DNA of 64,000 nt, taken from NCBI GenBank assembly GCA_017517665.1, contig JAFWYP010000022.1, positions 1-64,000 of the forward strand, in the 5' to 3' direction. The notes below the pieces were generated by a model, which was not told where the DNA came from, ran no database searches, and was given only the letters and a program-made list of their open reading frames with translations. Origin of the DNA: Clostridia bacterium (GTDB taxonomy: Bacteria; Bacillota; Clostridia; Oscillospirales; Acutalibacteraceae). This document shows, in pieces, positions 8,141 through 16,303 of this stretch. The position numbers and the translations under genes were made by a program. Numbering within the stretch: position 1 is the stretch's first letter; each line of letters starts with the position of its first letter.

Positions 8141-9622
8141 TTATTTCTTTTCGATGCAAACTATGTTCTCAAATACCTTGTCAAATCTTGCAACTGCATC
8201 GTCAATCATTTCTTCTGTGTAAGCTGCGCTTGTGTAGAGACGGCTGCCTGCAAGAGTTACAAGACCTTCTGCCATGTAAGCTGCGCCCATGTGAGTCATT
8301 TCCTTCTTGCGTGCCGATGTTGCATCGAGAACGCCGGGGATGCCCCAAGGCTTCTTCCAGTTGATGGAGAAGTTAAGAGTACCAACAGTTTCGAGGTGGC
8401 AGATTGAGCCCTGATTGAATGCTACGAAGGGAAGATTTCTCTTCTTGATGATTTCCTGAAGACCTGCTGTGAGTCTGTCACCCATGAGTGCAGCCTTGTA
8501 GCAAGCGTCAGCCTTTTCCATTTCTTCGAGCATTGTGTAGCCTGCGATACAGCTGAGGGGGTTAGCTGACATTGTGCCGCCGCAGAATGCCTTTTTAATC
8601 TTCTTGCCTGTATCGTCAAGACCTGCGCCGAGATACTTCATGTATTCCTTCTTACCGCCGAGACCGCCTGCACCGGGATATCCGCCTGCCATAACCTTGC
8701 CGAATACGGTGAGGTCGGGTGAGCAGCCGAAGTAACCCTGAGCACCGCTCATGCTTACGCGGAAAGCTGTAACAACTTCATCGAAGATGAGGAGAGCGCC
8801 GTACTTACGGCAGAGCTGTTCAACGCCCTTGCAGAAGTTCTTGTCAACGGGTCTTGTACCGCTTTCGGGACCAACAGGTTCAAGCATAACAGCAGCTGTG
8901 CCGCCCTTGAGTCTGTTAGCCTTGAGCTTTCTTTCGAGGTCATTGAGGTCGCCGGGGAAGAATTCTTCTGTGTCTCTGAAGCAGAAGAGGGGCACACCTG
9001 TTGCCTGAGTCCACTTTGAACCGGGAACACGGATGCCGTAGCCAAGCTGATCTGACCAGCCGTGGTAAGCGCCGCCCATCTTGAGAATCTTCTTCTTACC
9101 TGTTGCAAGACGAGCAACACGGATAGCTGTCATACAAGCTTCGGTACCTGAACCGAGCATACGGAACATGTCAACGTTGGGGATAAGTTCAGCAATCTTC
9201 TTGCCGAGTTTATATTCATATTCGTGGAAAAGACCTGTTGAAGGACCGCAATCGTTGAGGAGTTCGATAACCTTTTCACGAACTGCGGGAGGGTTGCTTC
9301 CGAGAACGGTGGGACCGCCTGCCTGAAGGAAGTCATAATATTTGTTGCCGTCGATATCGTAAAGATATGCGCCCTCAGCCTTTGTGAAAACGAGGGGGAA
9401 CGGATAGTTGAAAGCAAGGTTGTGCTGAACGCCGCCGGGGATGATTGTCTTTGCTTCTTCAATCATAGCCTTTGACTTTGCGCACTTCTTGTCAAAGTAT
9501 TCTGTTTCGTAATTCTTAAGAGCCTCGGGGCTGATTGAATAAATAGGCTTTTTGATAAGCTCGTCAAGCTGCTTCTGGACAGCCTGAGCGTCGGGATAAT
9601 TGATAATACCGTGGTTTGACAT
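8141..9622 (-). CDS. Class III aminotransferase, glutamate-1-semialdehyde aminomutase-like
   Basis: A PLP-dependent fold-type I enzyme of 493 residues in the HemL-like branch. Visible motifs include EAKTIIPGGVQHNLA, DIDGNKYYDFLQAGGP, GSGTEACMTAIRVAR (phosphate binding), GAYHGWSD, LIFDEVVTAFR (PLP-contacting Asp) and the Schiff-base lysine in TVFGKVMAGGYPGAGG. True HemL is about 430 residues and sits with other hem genes; neither holds here, and this protein carries about 40 extra N-terminal residues. A sugar- or amino-acid-specific aminotransferase is more likely than a heme role. The ATG at 9622 has a strong AAGGAGGATACAAA ribosome site; the upstream ATG at 9664 does not. Confidence 0.82.
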   Translation of the reverse strand: MSNHGIINYPDAQAVQKQLDELIKKPIYSISPEALKNYETEYFDKKCAKSKAMIEEAKTIIPGGVQHNLAFNYPFPLVFTKAEGAYLYDIDGNKYYDFLQAGGPTVLGSNPPAVREKVIELLNDCGPSTGLFHEYEYKLGKKIAELIPNVDMFRMLGSGTEACMTAIRVARLATGKKKILKMGGAYHGWSDQLGYGIRVPGSKWTQATGVPLFCFRDTEEFFPGDLNDLERKLKANRLKGGTAAVMLEPVGPESGTRPVDKNFCKGVEQLCRKYGALLIFDEVVTAFRVSMSGAQGYFGCSPDLTVFGKVMAGGYPGAGGLGGKKEYMKYLGAGLDDTGKKIKKAFCGGTMSANPLSCIAGYTMLEEMEKADACYKAALMGDRLTAGLQEIIKKRNLPFVAFNQGSICHLETVGTLNFSINWKKPWGIPGVLDATSARKKEMTHMGAAYMAEGLVTLAGSRLYTSAAYTEEMIDDAVARFDKVFENIVCIEKK

Positions 9623-9637
9623 TTTGTATCCTCCTTG

Positions 9638-9657
9638 TTTCAGCAACATCCTACGTT
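9638..9657 (-). promoter_or_regulatory. Small hairpin in the aminotransferase 5' leader
   Basis: AGCAAC/GTTGCT stem with a 7-nt loop, between the predicted transcription start and the ribosome site. Its function is unknown. Confidence 0.4.
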
Positions 9658-9678
9658 GCTTCATAATTTTACTATTTT

Positions 9679-9707
9679 ATTATATCATGCAAATTTTGAT
9701 TAATCAA
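9679..9707 (-). promoter_or_regulatory. Sigma-A-type promoter of the aminotransferase gene
   Basis: TTGATT (9707-9702), 17-bp spacer, TATAAT (9684-9679) on the minus strand, about 60 bp upstream of the start codon and after the smc gene. Confidence 0.75.
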
Positions 9708-9739
9708 GGGGCATAATAGCCCGAATGTGTTAATTTTTA

Positions 9740-12700
9740 TTACTCAAGACCGAGTTTTTTTGCCATTTCGGCAGTTTTGAGTTCAAGGAGCTTTGAAACG
9801 CCCTTTTCCTGCATGGTTACGCCATAGAGCATATCCGCTTCGTCCATTGTGCCTCGTCTGTGGGTGATGAGAATGAACTGCGTGCGGTCAGTCATGTTTC
9901 TGACATACTGTGCATAACGGGAAACGTTGATATCGTCAAGCGCCGCTTCAACCTCGTCGAAGATGCAGAAAGGTGCAGGGGTAACCTTGAGAATTGCGAA
10001 AAGAAGCGCAATTGCGGCAAGACCCTTTTCACCGCCCGAAAGAAGGTCAATATTCTGAACGTTCTTTCCGGGGGGCTGTACCCTTATGTTGATGTTGCAT
10101 TCAAGAACATCCTGCGGGTCATCAAGCACAAGCTCTGCACGTCCGCCGTCGAACAAATCCTTGAAGGTTTCGGTGAAATTGTTGTTGATTCGTCTGAACT
10201 GCTCTCTGAAGCGTTCAGCCATTTTACCCGTAAGATCTTCTATAAGCTTTGTCAGCTCTTCCTTGGATTTTTCGATGTCGCCAATCTGAACGCTCATGTA
10301 TTCATATCTTTCGGAAACCTCTTTATATTCCTCAACAGCACCCACGTTTACGCTGCCGAGTGCACGGATTTTGTTTTTGATTTCCTGCAATGTACGCTGT
10401 GCCTTGGGGATATCTTCAAGCACAATATTCATTTCAGCCGCCTCGCGGATGCTGAGCTGATATTCGTCATAGAGCTTATTCTGCGCTGTTTCAAGCTCTC
10501 TCTTCATTGAATCGCGGCGTTCTTCAAGACGTGCAAGCTCTGCGGTGAGCTTCTCTCTTTCGGAGTTCTTTTCACGCTCTTTTGCACGAAGCTCCGTGCT
10601 TCTTGCTTCGCCCTGAGTACGCTTTTCGATAAGCTGTTCGATTTTTTCACGGGTTTTTACCGAATTTTCCTTTGATGCCGCGATTTTTTCTTCAAGTGCG
10701 GCAATAAGAGCTTCGGTTTCCTCGTTTTCTTTCTTTATGAGGTCGATTTCTTCGCCGAGCTTATCCGCACGCATTTCAAATGCCTGCTTGCGTTCGATAC
10801 AGCCTGCAATGATTTCGTTGTCCGCTTCGATATCCTTTGAAAGAGCTACGATTTCAAGGTTAAGACCGTTCTGAATTCCCATTGATTCTTCACGGAGTTT
10901 ATCGAGAGATTCTCTCTTCTCATTGAGCTTTTCAAGCTCTGCGTTAAGCTTATCCGACTCTGAAGTAACGGTTTCGATTTCGGCATCCGCTTTTTTCTCT
11001 GCGGTGTCGGATTCTTCGATTCTCGCCGCAGCTCTCACCTTTTCGGCTTCAAGCTCGTCGATATGACCCTTTGCGGCTGAATATCTGTCTTTTATGAGAT
11101 TGAGAGCACTTTCTGCTCTGATGATATCTTCCTGAGTCTTTATGAGCTCGGCTTCGCTTGCGTCAAGCTCTGCCTGAACAAGCGCAAGCTCTTCGGAAAG
11201 AGTTTTGAAGCTTGCCTGTTTTTCGTCGAGCTTCTTTTCGAGAACGGCAACCTTTTCTTTAAGGCTCTCGATTTCGGTTGTTCTGCTGAGGAATCCTGCG
11301 CCCGAGCCTCTCGAGCCGCCCGTCATCGAACCGCCTGCGTTTAGCACCTGACCGTCAAGAGTAACAATCTTGAAGCGGTAGGAATACTTCTTTGCCATAT
11401 CAATGCCGTTGTCGATATTGTCAACAACCGCTGTTCTTGCAAGGAGAGAACCGATAATTCCCGAATATTTGGGGTCAAATTCAAGGAGCTTATCCGCCAT
11501 ATCAACAAAGCCCTCGCAGCTTTCAAGACCCTTTTCGGTGAACGGTCTTGACTGCACGGAAGTCAGCGGAAGGAAGGTTGCACGTCCCGCTCTGTTGTCT
11601 TTTAAGAAATTAATCGCTCTCTTGGCGGTGTTTTCATTATCGGTAACTATGTTCTGGATTGCCGCACCGAGAGCCGTTTCGATTGCAACGGCATATTCGG
11701 CAGGTGCGGAAATAAGCTGGGAAAGAGTGCCGTGGATGCCTTTGATAGCACCCCTCTTTGCCTCTTTGATAACCTTCTGAACGCTTCCTGCATAGCCGTC
11801 AAGGTTCTTTTCGAGGTCATCGAGCATTTTGATTCTTGCGTTTTTCTGATAAATATCAAGGTTAATCTCGTCAATTTCCTTGCGGAAACGTTCAACCTTG
11901 TCGGCTCTTGTGCCGATTATCATTTTATAACCGTCAAGTGCATTTTCATGCTCTGCCGCTTCGGAATTAAGACGGTCAAGTTCTTTCTGAGCGGCGGCTT
12001 TTTCGTTTTCGAGAGTGACGATAACTCCGCCTCTTGTTTCGATAACCTCGTTGATGTTATCTATTCTTGTCGCAAGCTCTCTGCGGGTTGACTGCGCGGT
12101 TGATTTTTCAACTCTCAAATCAGCAAGCTTCAAAGCGGCAGCGGTGATTTTTTCGCCGATTTCACGGGCTTTTTCGCTGTTTTCGCCGTTCTGACCGAGA
12201 AGATTGTTGAGTCTGCCGATTTCTTCGGCAAGCTCGGTTTTCTTGCTTTCAACAGCCTTTTCCTTTTCGGAAATATCCGACTTTGCCTGTTCAATCTGCG
12301 CATCAATTTCGGCTTTCGAGCTTTCGCTGTCACCCATATCGCTCATAAAACGCTCAATCGTCTGATTGTTATGCTCGATGGTGTTCTTTTTAACGGCAAT
12401 TTCGCCGCCGATAACAGCCGCTTCTTCTTCCGCATCGGCAATGCTCTGCCTTAAGCGTTCGATTTCGAGCGTAATTTCCTGACCCTCGCTTATAGCCTGC
12501 TCAATCTGCTCAACAAGCGCAATAGCTTCGCTTTCGGTCTGTTCATACTGCGCTGAAGCAAGCGAAAGCTTATGCTCCTGCTCACGCAGACCGTTCTTTG
12601 ATTTTTCTATCGTATGAAGCCACAAGCCGATTTCAAGAGTTTTCTTTTCATCGGCAAGGGCAAGGAATTTCAATGCCTTTTCGCTCTGTGTTTTGAGCGG

Positions 12701-13312
12701 TCCGATTCTCGATTCAAGCTCTGCGAGAATATCGCGGAGTCTTACGAGATTTTCTTCCGCCTGGTCAAGACGGCGGTTTGCATCGGCACGTCTGTAGCGG
12801 AATGCGGAAATACCCGAAGCTTCTTCGAGCATATCGCGGCGCTGGGTTGAACGTGCGGAAACAAGGTCGGCAATTCGTCCCTGACCGACCATCGAATAAC
12901 CGTCTCTGCCCAGACCCGTATCCATGAAAAGCTCATGAATATCGCGCAGACGGCATACCTCGCCGTTGATTTTATATTCACTTTCGCCCGAGCGATAGTA
13001 ACGGCGCGTTACCGCAACATCGTCTTTTTCGTAGTTATTGAGGCTTCTGTCCGAGTTATCAAGGCGCAGAGTAACCTCGGCATAGCCGAGAGCCTTTCTC
13101 TGGCTTGTACCGCCGAAGATGACGTCCTCCATCTTTGCACCGCGGAGAGTTTTGGTTGACTGCTCACCCAATACCCATCGCACGGCGTCGGAGATATTAC
13201 TCTTGCCTGAGCCGTTGGGACCGACAACTGCGGTTATGCCTTTTCCGAATTCGAGCACCGTCTTATCGGGAAAGGATTTGAAGCCCTGCATTTCAAGTGA
13301 TTTTAATATCAT
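9740..13312 (-). CDS. smc: Chromosome segregation protein SMC
   Basis: Condensin-type ATPase of 1190 residues, the usual bacterial SMC length. The head half with Walker A GPNGSGKSN is near residues 32-40, followed by long coiled coils (about 165-500 and 670-1020). The hinge lies around 520-650 and contains GSMTGGSRGSGAGF near its end. The C-terminal head has the LSGGEKGLAAIALLFAI signature and the FCIFDEVEAALDD Walker B. It compacts and resolves the chromosome together with ScpA/ScpB and is loaded at parS by ParB, whose gene and sites lie at the other end of this window. Its start overlaps the stop of the radical SAM gene by 4 bp. Confidence 0.98.
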   Translation of the reverse strand: MILKSLEMQGFKSFPDKTVLEFGKGITAVVGPNGSGKSNISDAVRWVLGEQSTKTLRGAKMEDVIFGGTSQRKALGYAEVTLRLDNSDRSLNNYEKDDVAVTRRYYRSGESEYKINGEVCRLRDIHELFMDTGLGRDGYSMVGQGRIADLVSARSTQRRDMLEEASGISAFRYRRADANRRLDQAEENLVRLRDILAELESRIGPLKTQSEKALKFLALADEKKTLEIGLWLHTIEKSKNGLREQEHKLSLASAQYEQTESEAIALVEQIEQAISEGQEITLEIERLRQSIADAEEEAAVIGGEIAVKKNTIEHNNQTIERFMSDMGDSESSKAEIDAQIEQAKSDISEKEKAVESKKTELAEEIGRLNNLLGQNGENSEKAREIGEKITAAALKLADLRVEKSTAQSTRRELATRIDNINEVIETRGGVIVTLENEKAAAQKELDRLNSEAAEHENALDGYKMIIGTRADKVERFRKEIDEINLDIYQKNARIKMLDDLEKNLDGYAGSVQKVIKEAKRGAIKGIHGTLSQLISAPAEYAVAIETALGAAIQNIVTDNENTAKRAINFLKDNRAGRATFLPLTSVQSRPFTEKGLESCEGFVDMADKLLEFDPKYSGIIGSLLARTAVVDNIDNGIDMAKKYSYRFKIVTLDGQVLNAGGSMTGGSRGSGAGFLSRTTEIESLKEKVAVLEKKLDEKQASFKTLSEELALVQAELDASEAELIKTQEDIIRAESALNLIKDRYSAAKGHIDELEAEKVRAAARIEESDTAEKKADAEIETVTSESDKLNAELEKLNEKRESLDKLREESMGIQNGLNLEIVALSKDIEADNEIIAGCIERKQAFEMRADKLGEEIDLIKKENEETEALIAALEEKIAASKENSVKTREKIEQLIEKRTQGEARSTELRAKEREKNSEREKLTAELARLEERRDSMKRELETAQNKLYDEYQLSIREAAEMNIVLEDIPKAQRTLQEIKNKIRALGSVNVGAVEEYKEVSERYEYMSVQIGDIEKSKEELTKLIEDLTGKMAERFREQFRRINNNFTETFKDLFDGGRAELVLDDPQDVLECNINIRVQPPGKNVQNIDLLSGGEKGLAAIALLFAILKVTPAPFCIFDEVEAALDDINVSRYAQYVRNMTDRTQFILITHRRGTMDEADMLYGVTMQEKGVSKLLELKTAEMAKKLGLE

Positions 13313-14319
13313 CTGAATACCTCTTTATGTATTTTAACCTCGTATTTTCCGAGACCCTCTGCACCTCTGACCGTGCAGCTATATCCTTTTTCACGAAGCT
13401 TTAAAAGATTCTCTTTTTTCTGACCCGTCATTTTTGATATTTCACGGGGATTTACATTTAAAATATAGCTTCCCCTGCCGATTTTTTCAAGCATTGAAAG
13501 CGCATTATTATAATAAATTCTGCCTTCGCAGAGTTCACGCAGCGCGGGATGATATGCACCGCCCGCGTAATCCTCTTCAACGTTTCCGCCCGAGTGCAGA
13601 CCCACTCTTATGACCTTTATTCCCGCATTTTCAAACATAGGGATGAGCTTTGCGCAGAGTTCAACCGTTTCGGGTATTCCTTTCGGAGAAAACTCACCGC
13701 TTTTCATAAGCTCATGGAGTTTTGTTCCTTTTATTATAACCGTCGGATAAATTCTGACGGTATCGGGCATGAGCCGAACGATTTTTTCGGCGGTTTCAAG
13801 GCTGTCGGCATCCTCCGAGCCGTAAAGACCCGTCATCATCTGCAAACCGACCTCAAAGCCGTATTCTTTAAGCATCAGCGTTGCATCCTCAACCTGCTTT
13901 GCGGTATGTCCTCTCTCGTTCATGAGAAGAACTCTGTCGTCAAGGCTTTGTGCGCCGAGTTCAACCGCCGTAACACCGTATTTCTTAAGGATACCGCAGA
14001 TTTCGGGGGTTATTCCGTCGGGTCTTGTGGAAATTCTTATTCCTTTGAATATTCCCTTTCGGATATATTCATGTGCCGCTTCAAGCAGAGAAATCATGTA
14101 TTCACGCTCTACCATGGTGAAGCTTCCGCCGAAGAATGCTATTTCACCGCCCGATGCCTCCCCTGCCGTAAGAGAAGCGATTGCCGTCTGTGCCGCGGAA
14201 TGAATATCCGAGGGTGTCAGATCCTTCTGGCTTCCCGAAATGCTCCGCTGATTGCAGAACGAGCACATATGGGGGCATCCTTTATGCACCACAAAAAGCG
14301 CAATATTTATATGCTTCAT
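13309..14319 (-). CDS. Radical SAM protein, Elp3-like catalytic domain
   Basis: A 336-residue radical SAM enzyme. The cluster-binding motif is CPHMCSFC (CX3CX2C, near residue 15). FFGGSFTMV, RISTRPDGITPE, ELGAQSLDDRVL and a final substrate-binding stretch TVRIYPTVIIKGTKL are shared with the Elp3-type radical SAM domain. No acetyltransferase domain is attached, so it is not a full Elp3. It overlaps smc (ATGA) and rnc by 4 bp each, and this position between rnc and smc suggests a housekeeping RNA-related job. The exact substrate is unknown. Confidence 0.82.
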   Translation of the reverse strand: MKHINIALFVVHKGCPHMCSFCNQRSISGSQKDLTPSDIHSAAQTAIASLTAGEASGGEIAFFGGSFTMVEREYMISLLEAAHEYIRKGIFKGIRISTRPDGITPEICGILKKYGVTAVELGAQSLDDRVLLMNERGHTAKQVEDATLMLKEYGFEVGLQMMTGLYGSEDADSLETAEKIVRLMPDTVRIYPTVIIKGTKLHELMKSGEFSPKGIPETVELCAKLIPMFENAGIKVIRVGLHSGGNVEEDYAGGAYHPALRELCEGRIYYNNALSMLEKIGRGSYILNVNPREISKMTGQKKENLLKLREKGYSCTVRGAEGLGKYEVKIHKEVFR

Positions 14320-14999
14320 TTTATTCCCATGAGTGCAAGAGCCTCTTTAGCCGCCTGCTGTTCGGCAAGCTTCTTGCTCTTACCTACGCCCTTGCCGATA
14401 ACGTTGCTGTTTAGATGAATCTCAACGGTGAATCTTTTATCGTGGTCGGGACCCGTTTCATCAACAAGCACATATTCAACCTTTTCCTCGCGGTTACGCT
14501 GAATAACTTCCTGAAGAGTGGTTTTATAATCTTTGTTTGTTTCAAGTGTATCCTTGCGGGGAATGAAGCGCATAACGATGTTGTTTGCCTCGTTGAGTCC
14601 GCCGTCAAGGTAGACCGCCGCAAGTACCGCTTCAAACGCATCGGCAAGAATGGAGGGCTTTTCTCTGCCGCCCATTCTGATTTCGCCCTTGCCGAGAAGA
14701 AGCGCTTCGCCAATCTGAAGCTCCTTTGCGAAAACAGACAATGCACCCTCACAGACTCTTGCCGCCCTGTGCTTTGTCATTTCGCCCTCGGAACCCGTGA
14801 AGTGTTTGTAAAAATAGTTTGCCGAAAGAAAACCGAGAATCGAGTCGCCGAGGAATTCAGGTCGCTCGTTGCTGCGGTAGCCTTCGCCTTTTTCGTTGGC
14901 ATATGACGAATGAGTGAGAGCGTTTTCAAGAAGAAGCGGATTTTTGAAGGTATATCCGAGATTTTTCTGGAGCTGCTCTGTTTCTTTGTTCATAATCAA
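14316..14999 (-). CDS. rnc: Ribonuclease III
   Basis: Cuts double-stranded RNA in rRNA and mRNA maturation. It has 227 residues with an N-terminal RNase III domain carrying the signature RPEFLGDSILGF (catalytic Glu and Asp) and a second acidic pair in KPSILADAFEAVLAA. A C-terminal double-stranded-RNA-binding domain (about 155-225) ends in the typical GKGVGKSKKLAEQQAAKEAL helix. It overlaps the neighbouring genes on both sides by 4 bp, so it is translationally coupled within the operon. Confidence 0.97.
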   Translation of the reverse strand: MIMNKETEQLQKNLGYTFKNPLLLENALTHSSYANEKGEGYRSNERPEFLGDSILGFLSANYFYKHFTGSEGEMTKHRAARVCEGALSVFAKELQIGEALLLGKGEIRMGGREKPSILADAFEAVLAAVYLDGGLNEANNIVMRFIPRKDTLETNKDYKTTLQEVIQRNREEKVEYVLVDETGPDHDKRFTVEIHLNSNVIGKGVGKSKKLAEQQAAKEALALMGIK

Positions 15000-16303
15000 T
15001 CTTCCTTTTCAAGCATCGCCTTAAGGTCTGCAAGACCTCTTTCGGCAAGTGCTTCATAACGGAGTTTTTTATCTCTGATTTTTTCGCCGAGGGGCGGAAG
15101 AAGTCCGAAGGATGCGCCCATAGGCTGGAAATTATTAACACTCGGGTCGCTGATATATCGGGCAAGTGCGCCCGTCATTGTAAGCTCGGAGGGGAGAAAT
15201 TCTCCCTTACCGAGAATTTTGTTTGCCGCATTTATTCCTGCAAGAATACCCGAGGCGGCGGATTCCATATATCCCTCAACGCCCGTTATCTGACCTGCAA
15301 AATAAAGTCCTTCTTTTGCCCTGAAGCCGAAATCGCTTCCGAGATGTCGGGGTGAATCAATGAAGGTGTTGCGGTGCATAACTCCGTAACGGACAAATTC
15401 CGCTTCTTTGAGAGCAGGTATCATTGAAAATACTCTTTTCTGCTCGGGGAATTTAAGATTTGTCTGAAACCCTACAAGATTATACATCGTGCCTGCGGTG
15501 TTTTCCTTGCGGAGCTGAAGATTTGCCCACGGTCTGTGACCCGTTTTAGGGTCAAGAAGTCCCGAGGGCTTCATCGGTCCGAAACGGATTGTGTCGTGAC
15601 CTCTCGATGCCATGACTTCAATCGGCATACAGCCTTCGTAAACGCCCTTGCGCTTGTCAAAATCATGGGTCGGAGCGCATTCGGCATTGATAAGTGCTTC
15701 ATAAAATGCTTCGTATTCCTCTTTGTTCATCGGGCAGTTGATATAATCCTCGGGGTCGCCGCGGTCATATCTCGACTGCATGAATGCTCTTTCGAGGTCG
15801 ATGCTTTCCGCCGTCACAATCGGTGCCGCCGCATCGAAGAAGCTTAAGCTTCCGCCGCAAAGCTCTTTTATCTTTTCGGAAAGAGCTTCCGAAGCGAGAG
15901 GACCTGCCGCAATGACAGCAACTCCGTCGGGAATTTCGGTCACTTCTTCTCTGATAAGAGTTATTTCGGGACGGGAAAGTATTTTTTCGGTTACGAGGGC
16001 GGAGAACTTATCTCTGTCAACGGCAAGAGCACCGCCTGCGGGAACAGCCGTTGCCTTTGCGCATTCAACGCAGAGAGAGCCCATCATTTCCATTTCGGCT
16101 TTGAGCATACCTGCCGCACAGCCGAGTCGCATCGCCTTGAAGGAATTTGAGCAGACAAGCTCCGCAAGACCCTCACCCGTATGTGCGGGTGAAAATTTTA
16201 CGGGCTTCATTTCGTAAAGGTCAACATTTATCCCTCTGTTTGCGAGCTGCCATGCCGCTTCAACGCCTGCAAAGCCGCCGCCTATAACAATAACTTTATT
16301 CAT
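14996..16303 (-). CDS. trmFO: Folate-dependent tRNA m5U54 methyltransferase TrmFO
   Basis: Methylates U54 in the T-loop of tRNA using methylene-tetrahydrofolate and FAD, replacing SAM-dependent TrmA in most Firmicutes. The dinucleotide-binding motif VIGGGFAGVEAAWQLA is at the N-terminus. LVCSNSFKAMR, the PSGLLDPKTGHRPWANLQLR block and GQITGVEGYMESAASG are typical, and the 435-residue length fits the family. I use the ATG at 16303, which gives a direct VIVIGGGF start and has an AGGAAAG ribosome site inside the topA 3' end (8-bp overlap). The frame stays open upstream to 16333. Confidence 0.96.
   Translation of the reverse strand: MNKVIVIGGGFAGVEAAWQLANRGINVDLYEMKPVKFSPAHTGEGLAELVCSNSFKAMRLGCAAGMLKAEMEMMGSLCVECAKATAVPAGGALAVDRDKFSALVTEKILSRPEITLIREEVTEIPDGVAVIAAGPLASEALSEKIKELCGGSLSFFDAAAPIVTAESIDLERAFMQSRYDRGDPEDYINCPMNKEEYEAFYEALINAECAPTHDFDKRKGVYEGCMPIEVMASRGHDTIRFGPMKPSGLLDPKTGHRPWANLQLRKENTAGTMYNLVGFQTNLKFPEQKRVFSMIPALKEAEFVRYGVMHRNTFIDSPRHLGSDFGFRAKEGLYFAGQITGVEGYMESAASGILAGINAANKILGKGEFLPSELTMTGALARYISDPSVNNFQPMGASFGLLPPLGEKIRDKKLRYEALAERGLADLKAMLEKED

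Noticed and set aside
8141-9622. True HemL (glutamate-1-semialdehyde aminomutase)
   Set aside because: Motifs agree with the wider family, but the length, extra N-terminal residues and lack of heme genes nearby make a specific heme role unsupported.
9860-10510. 216-codon plus-strand frame inside smc
   Set aside because: Antisense to the well-supported SMC head region, with no ribosome site or family resemblance.
13549-14418. 289-codon plus-strand frame opposite the radical SAM and rnc genes
   Set aside because: It overlaps two confirmed genes on the other strand and its translation has no coding character.
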